Shown here piece by piece: positions 63,161 to 64,000 of a stretch of 64,000 nt of DNA. The first letter of the stretch is position 1; every line of letters begins with the position of its first letter. The position numbers and the translations under genes are program-made. Below the pieces are notes generated by a model that had not been told where the DNA came from, searched no databases, and worked only from the letters and a program-made list of their open reading frames with translations. The stretch covers positions 434,001 through 498,000 of the forward strand of contig NZ_JAVDXW010000001.1 of assembly GCF_031458135.1 (NCBI RefSeq), given 5' to 3'. The DNA comes from Haloactinomyces albus (GTDB lineage Bacteria; Actinomycetota; Actinomycetes; Mycobacteriales; Pseudonocardiaceae).

Positions 63161-63882
63161 CGAATCGTTCGTTCCTCCCCGGCCAGAAGACCACGCTGCT
63201 CGACGAGTTTGTGCAACTGCGTCAACGCACCGGCCACATCCAGCTCCGTCGTGTCCAACTCGACGGAATCATCGGCCATCCGCAGCGGCGAGACCGCACG
63301 GCCGGAATCCAGATCGTCCCGTCTGCGCACGTCCGCGTGGGTCCGTTCCAGGTCGGTGCCACGGCCTGCTGCGGCATCCTGCGCGGTACGCCGCTGTGCT
63401 CGCGCATGGGCCGAGGCAGTGAGATAGACCTTCAGTCCTGCCTCCGGTGCGACGACGGTGCCGATGTCGCGGCCTTCCACGACGATCCCTCCGGACTGCT
63501 TCACCGCCTGCCGGATCAATCGCCGCTGCTCGTCCACCAGCAGTTCCCGCACGGCGGGGATGGCCGATACCGCCGAGACGGAACCGGTCACGGCCGGACC
63601 ACGTATATCGTGCTCCACCCCCTCCCCCGCCAAGGTTACCGTCGGATGCACCGGGTCCGTCCCCATCACCAGCTCCGCCGAACGCGCGGCATGCGCAACG
63701 GCCTCGGCATCGGAGACCGCCGCTCGCACACGAAGCGCGGCGAGCGTGATCGCCCGATACATCGCGCCGGTGTCCAGGTAGGCAGCCCCCAGGGCGGACG
63801 CCAACCGACGAGCCACCGTGGATTTCCCGGTCCCCGATGGACCATCGAGCGCCACGACGCCGCGGAGCGCGGACTGTGCCAC
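63157..63882 (-). CDS. cmk: Cytidylate kinase
   Basis: A 241-residue kinase that converts CMP and dCMP to diphosphates. The P-loop is ALDGPSGTGKSTVARRLA at about residues 11-28. YLDTGAMYRAITLAAL and VVEGRDIGTVV are the nucleotide-binding segments. RRTAQDAAAGRG forms the lid. The GTG start has AAGGAGG 10 bp upstream. It is the first gene of the cmk-plsC-der operon with overlapping junctions, which places this end of the window in conserved chromosome. Confidence 0.96.
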   Translation of the reverse strand: MAQSALRGVVALDGPSGTGKSTVARRLASALGAAYLDTGAMYRAITLAALRVRAAVSDAEAVAHAARSAELVMGTDPVHPTVTLAGEGVEHDIRGPAVTGSVSAVSAIPAVRELLVDEQRRLIRQAVKQSGGIVVEGRDIGTVVAPEAGLKVYLTASAHARAQRRTAQDAAAGRGTDLERTHADVRRRDDLDSGRAVSPLRMADDSVELDTTELDVAGALTQLHKLVEQRGLLAGEERTIR

Positions 63883-64000
63883 CTCGGGTGCCCTCCTTCA
63901 TCGCAAACGACCGGCGGCAATGCCGGGCCGACCTTCCATTCTGCCTGCCTGGGAGACACCAGCCGCACTCGCACCCCATGGGAGCGACATACCGTGAAGA
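63883..64000. other. Upstream of cmk, no gene seen
   Basis: These last 118 bp contain the ribosome site of cmk and probably its promoter or the end of an upstream gene. I see no reading frame I can support here. Confidence 0.4.

Noticed and set aside
1-64000. tRNA or rRNA genes
   Set aside because: I saw no cloverleaf with a T-loop GTTCGANTC and no rRNA-like stretch. A dedicated covariance search would be needed to exclude a tRNA.

Overview
The window is very GC-rich. Genes are tightly packed, many start with GTG, and 4-bp ATGA or GTGA overlaps are common. IclR, TetR, PucR, LysR and GAF/ANTAR regulators, DUF1990 proteins, a DUF2267 protein and a cmk-plsC-der block all point to an actinobacterium of the Pseudonocardiales/Actinopolysporales type. 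A BCCT (glycine-betaine type) transporter, an acidic insert in a nucleoside transporter and several very acidic small proteins suggest salt tolerance. That lifestyle reading is inference. I recognised no rRNA, tRNA, insertion sequence or CRISPR array.

Layout. (1) 1-9.7 kb is a cell-surface or exported glycan locus. A leftward operon holds a carbamoyltransferase, a GT2-GmhB fusion, a heptosyltransferase-like GT9 and two GT4 glycosyltransferases, and every junction is a 4-bp ATGA overlap. It is preceded by a UDP-glucuronate-decarboxylase-like epimerase. Divergent from it are a polysaccharide pyruvyltransferase, a GAF protein and a GT2. (2) 9.9-13 kb holds a manganese catalase with a small membrane protein and two DUF1990-type proteins. 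(3) 13-27 kb is catabolic: zinc alcohol dehydrogenase with IclR, formimidoylglutamate deiminase, enoyl-CoA hydratase, two acyl-CoA ligases, TetR, thioesterase, 3-hydroxyacyl-CoA dehydrogenase, and a CocE hydrolase paired with an ATP-grasp ligase. (4) 27-31.3 kb has small stress-type proteins, an acetate/succinate transporter and a hemerythrin. (5) 31.4-35.5 kb is a purine/ureide-type unit: PuuE-like deacetylase, NCS1 permease and divergent PucR.

(6) 35.5-42.4 kb is a formate dehydrogenase operon (hemerythrin-like protein, FdhA, FdhB, NrfD-type membrane subunit). The FdhA frame is interrupted by one UGA exactly at the selenocysteine position of the family, followed by a SECIS-like hairpin, so it reads as a selenoprotein. 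(7) 42.5-45.6 kb has small proteins, a polytopic membrane protein and pterin carbinolamine dehydratase. (8) 45.8-52 kb has a BCCT transporter and a sulfatase/formylglycine-generating enzyme/LysR operon. The 5' ends of these two units share a rare AT-rich motif, suggesting joint control. (9) 52.3-60.9 kb has CutA, an Asp23 protein, NupC-type transporter, secreted GH43 protein, dipeptidyl-peptidase IV and aldo/keto reductase. (10) 60.9-63.9 kb is the housekeeping operon cmk-plsC-der.

The most interesting items are the selenocysteine formate dehydrogenase, the carbamoylated and probably heptose-containing glycan operon with its GT2-GmhB fusion, the shared promoter motif of the sulfatase and betaine-transporter units, and the CocE/ATP-grasp pair.
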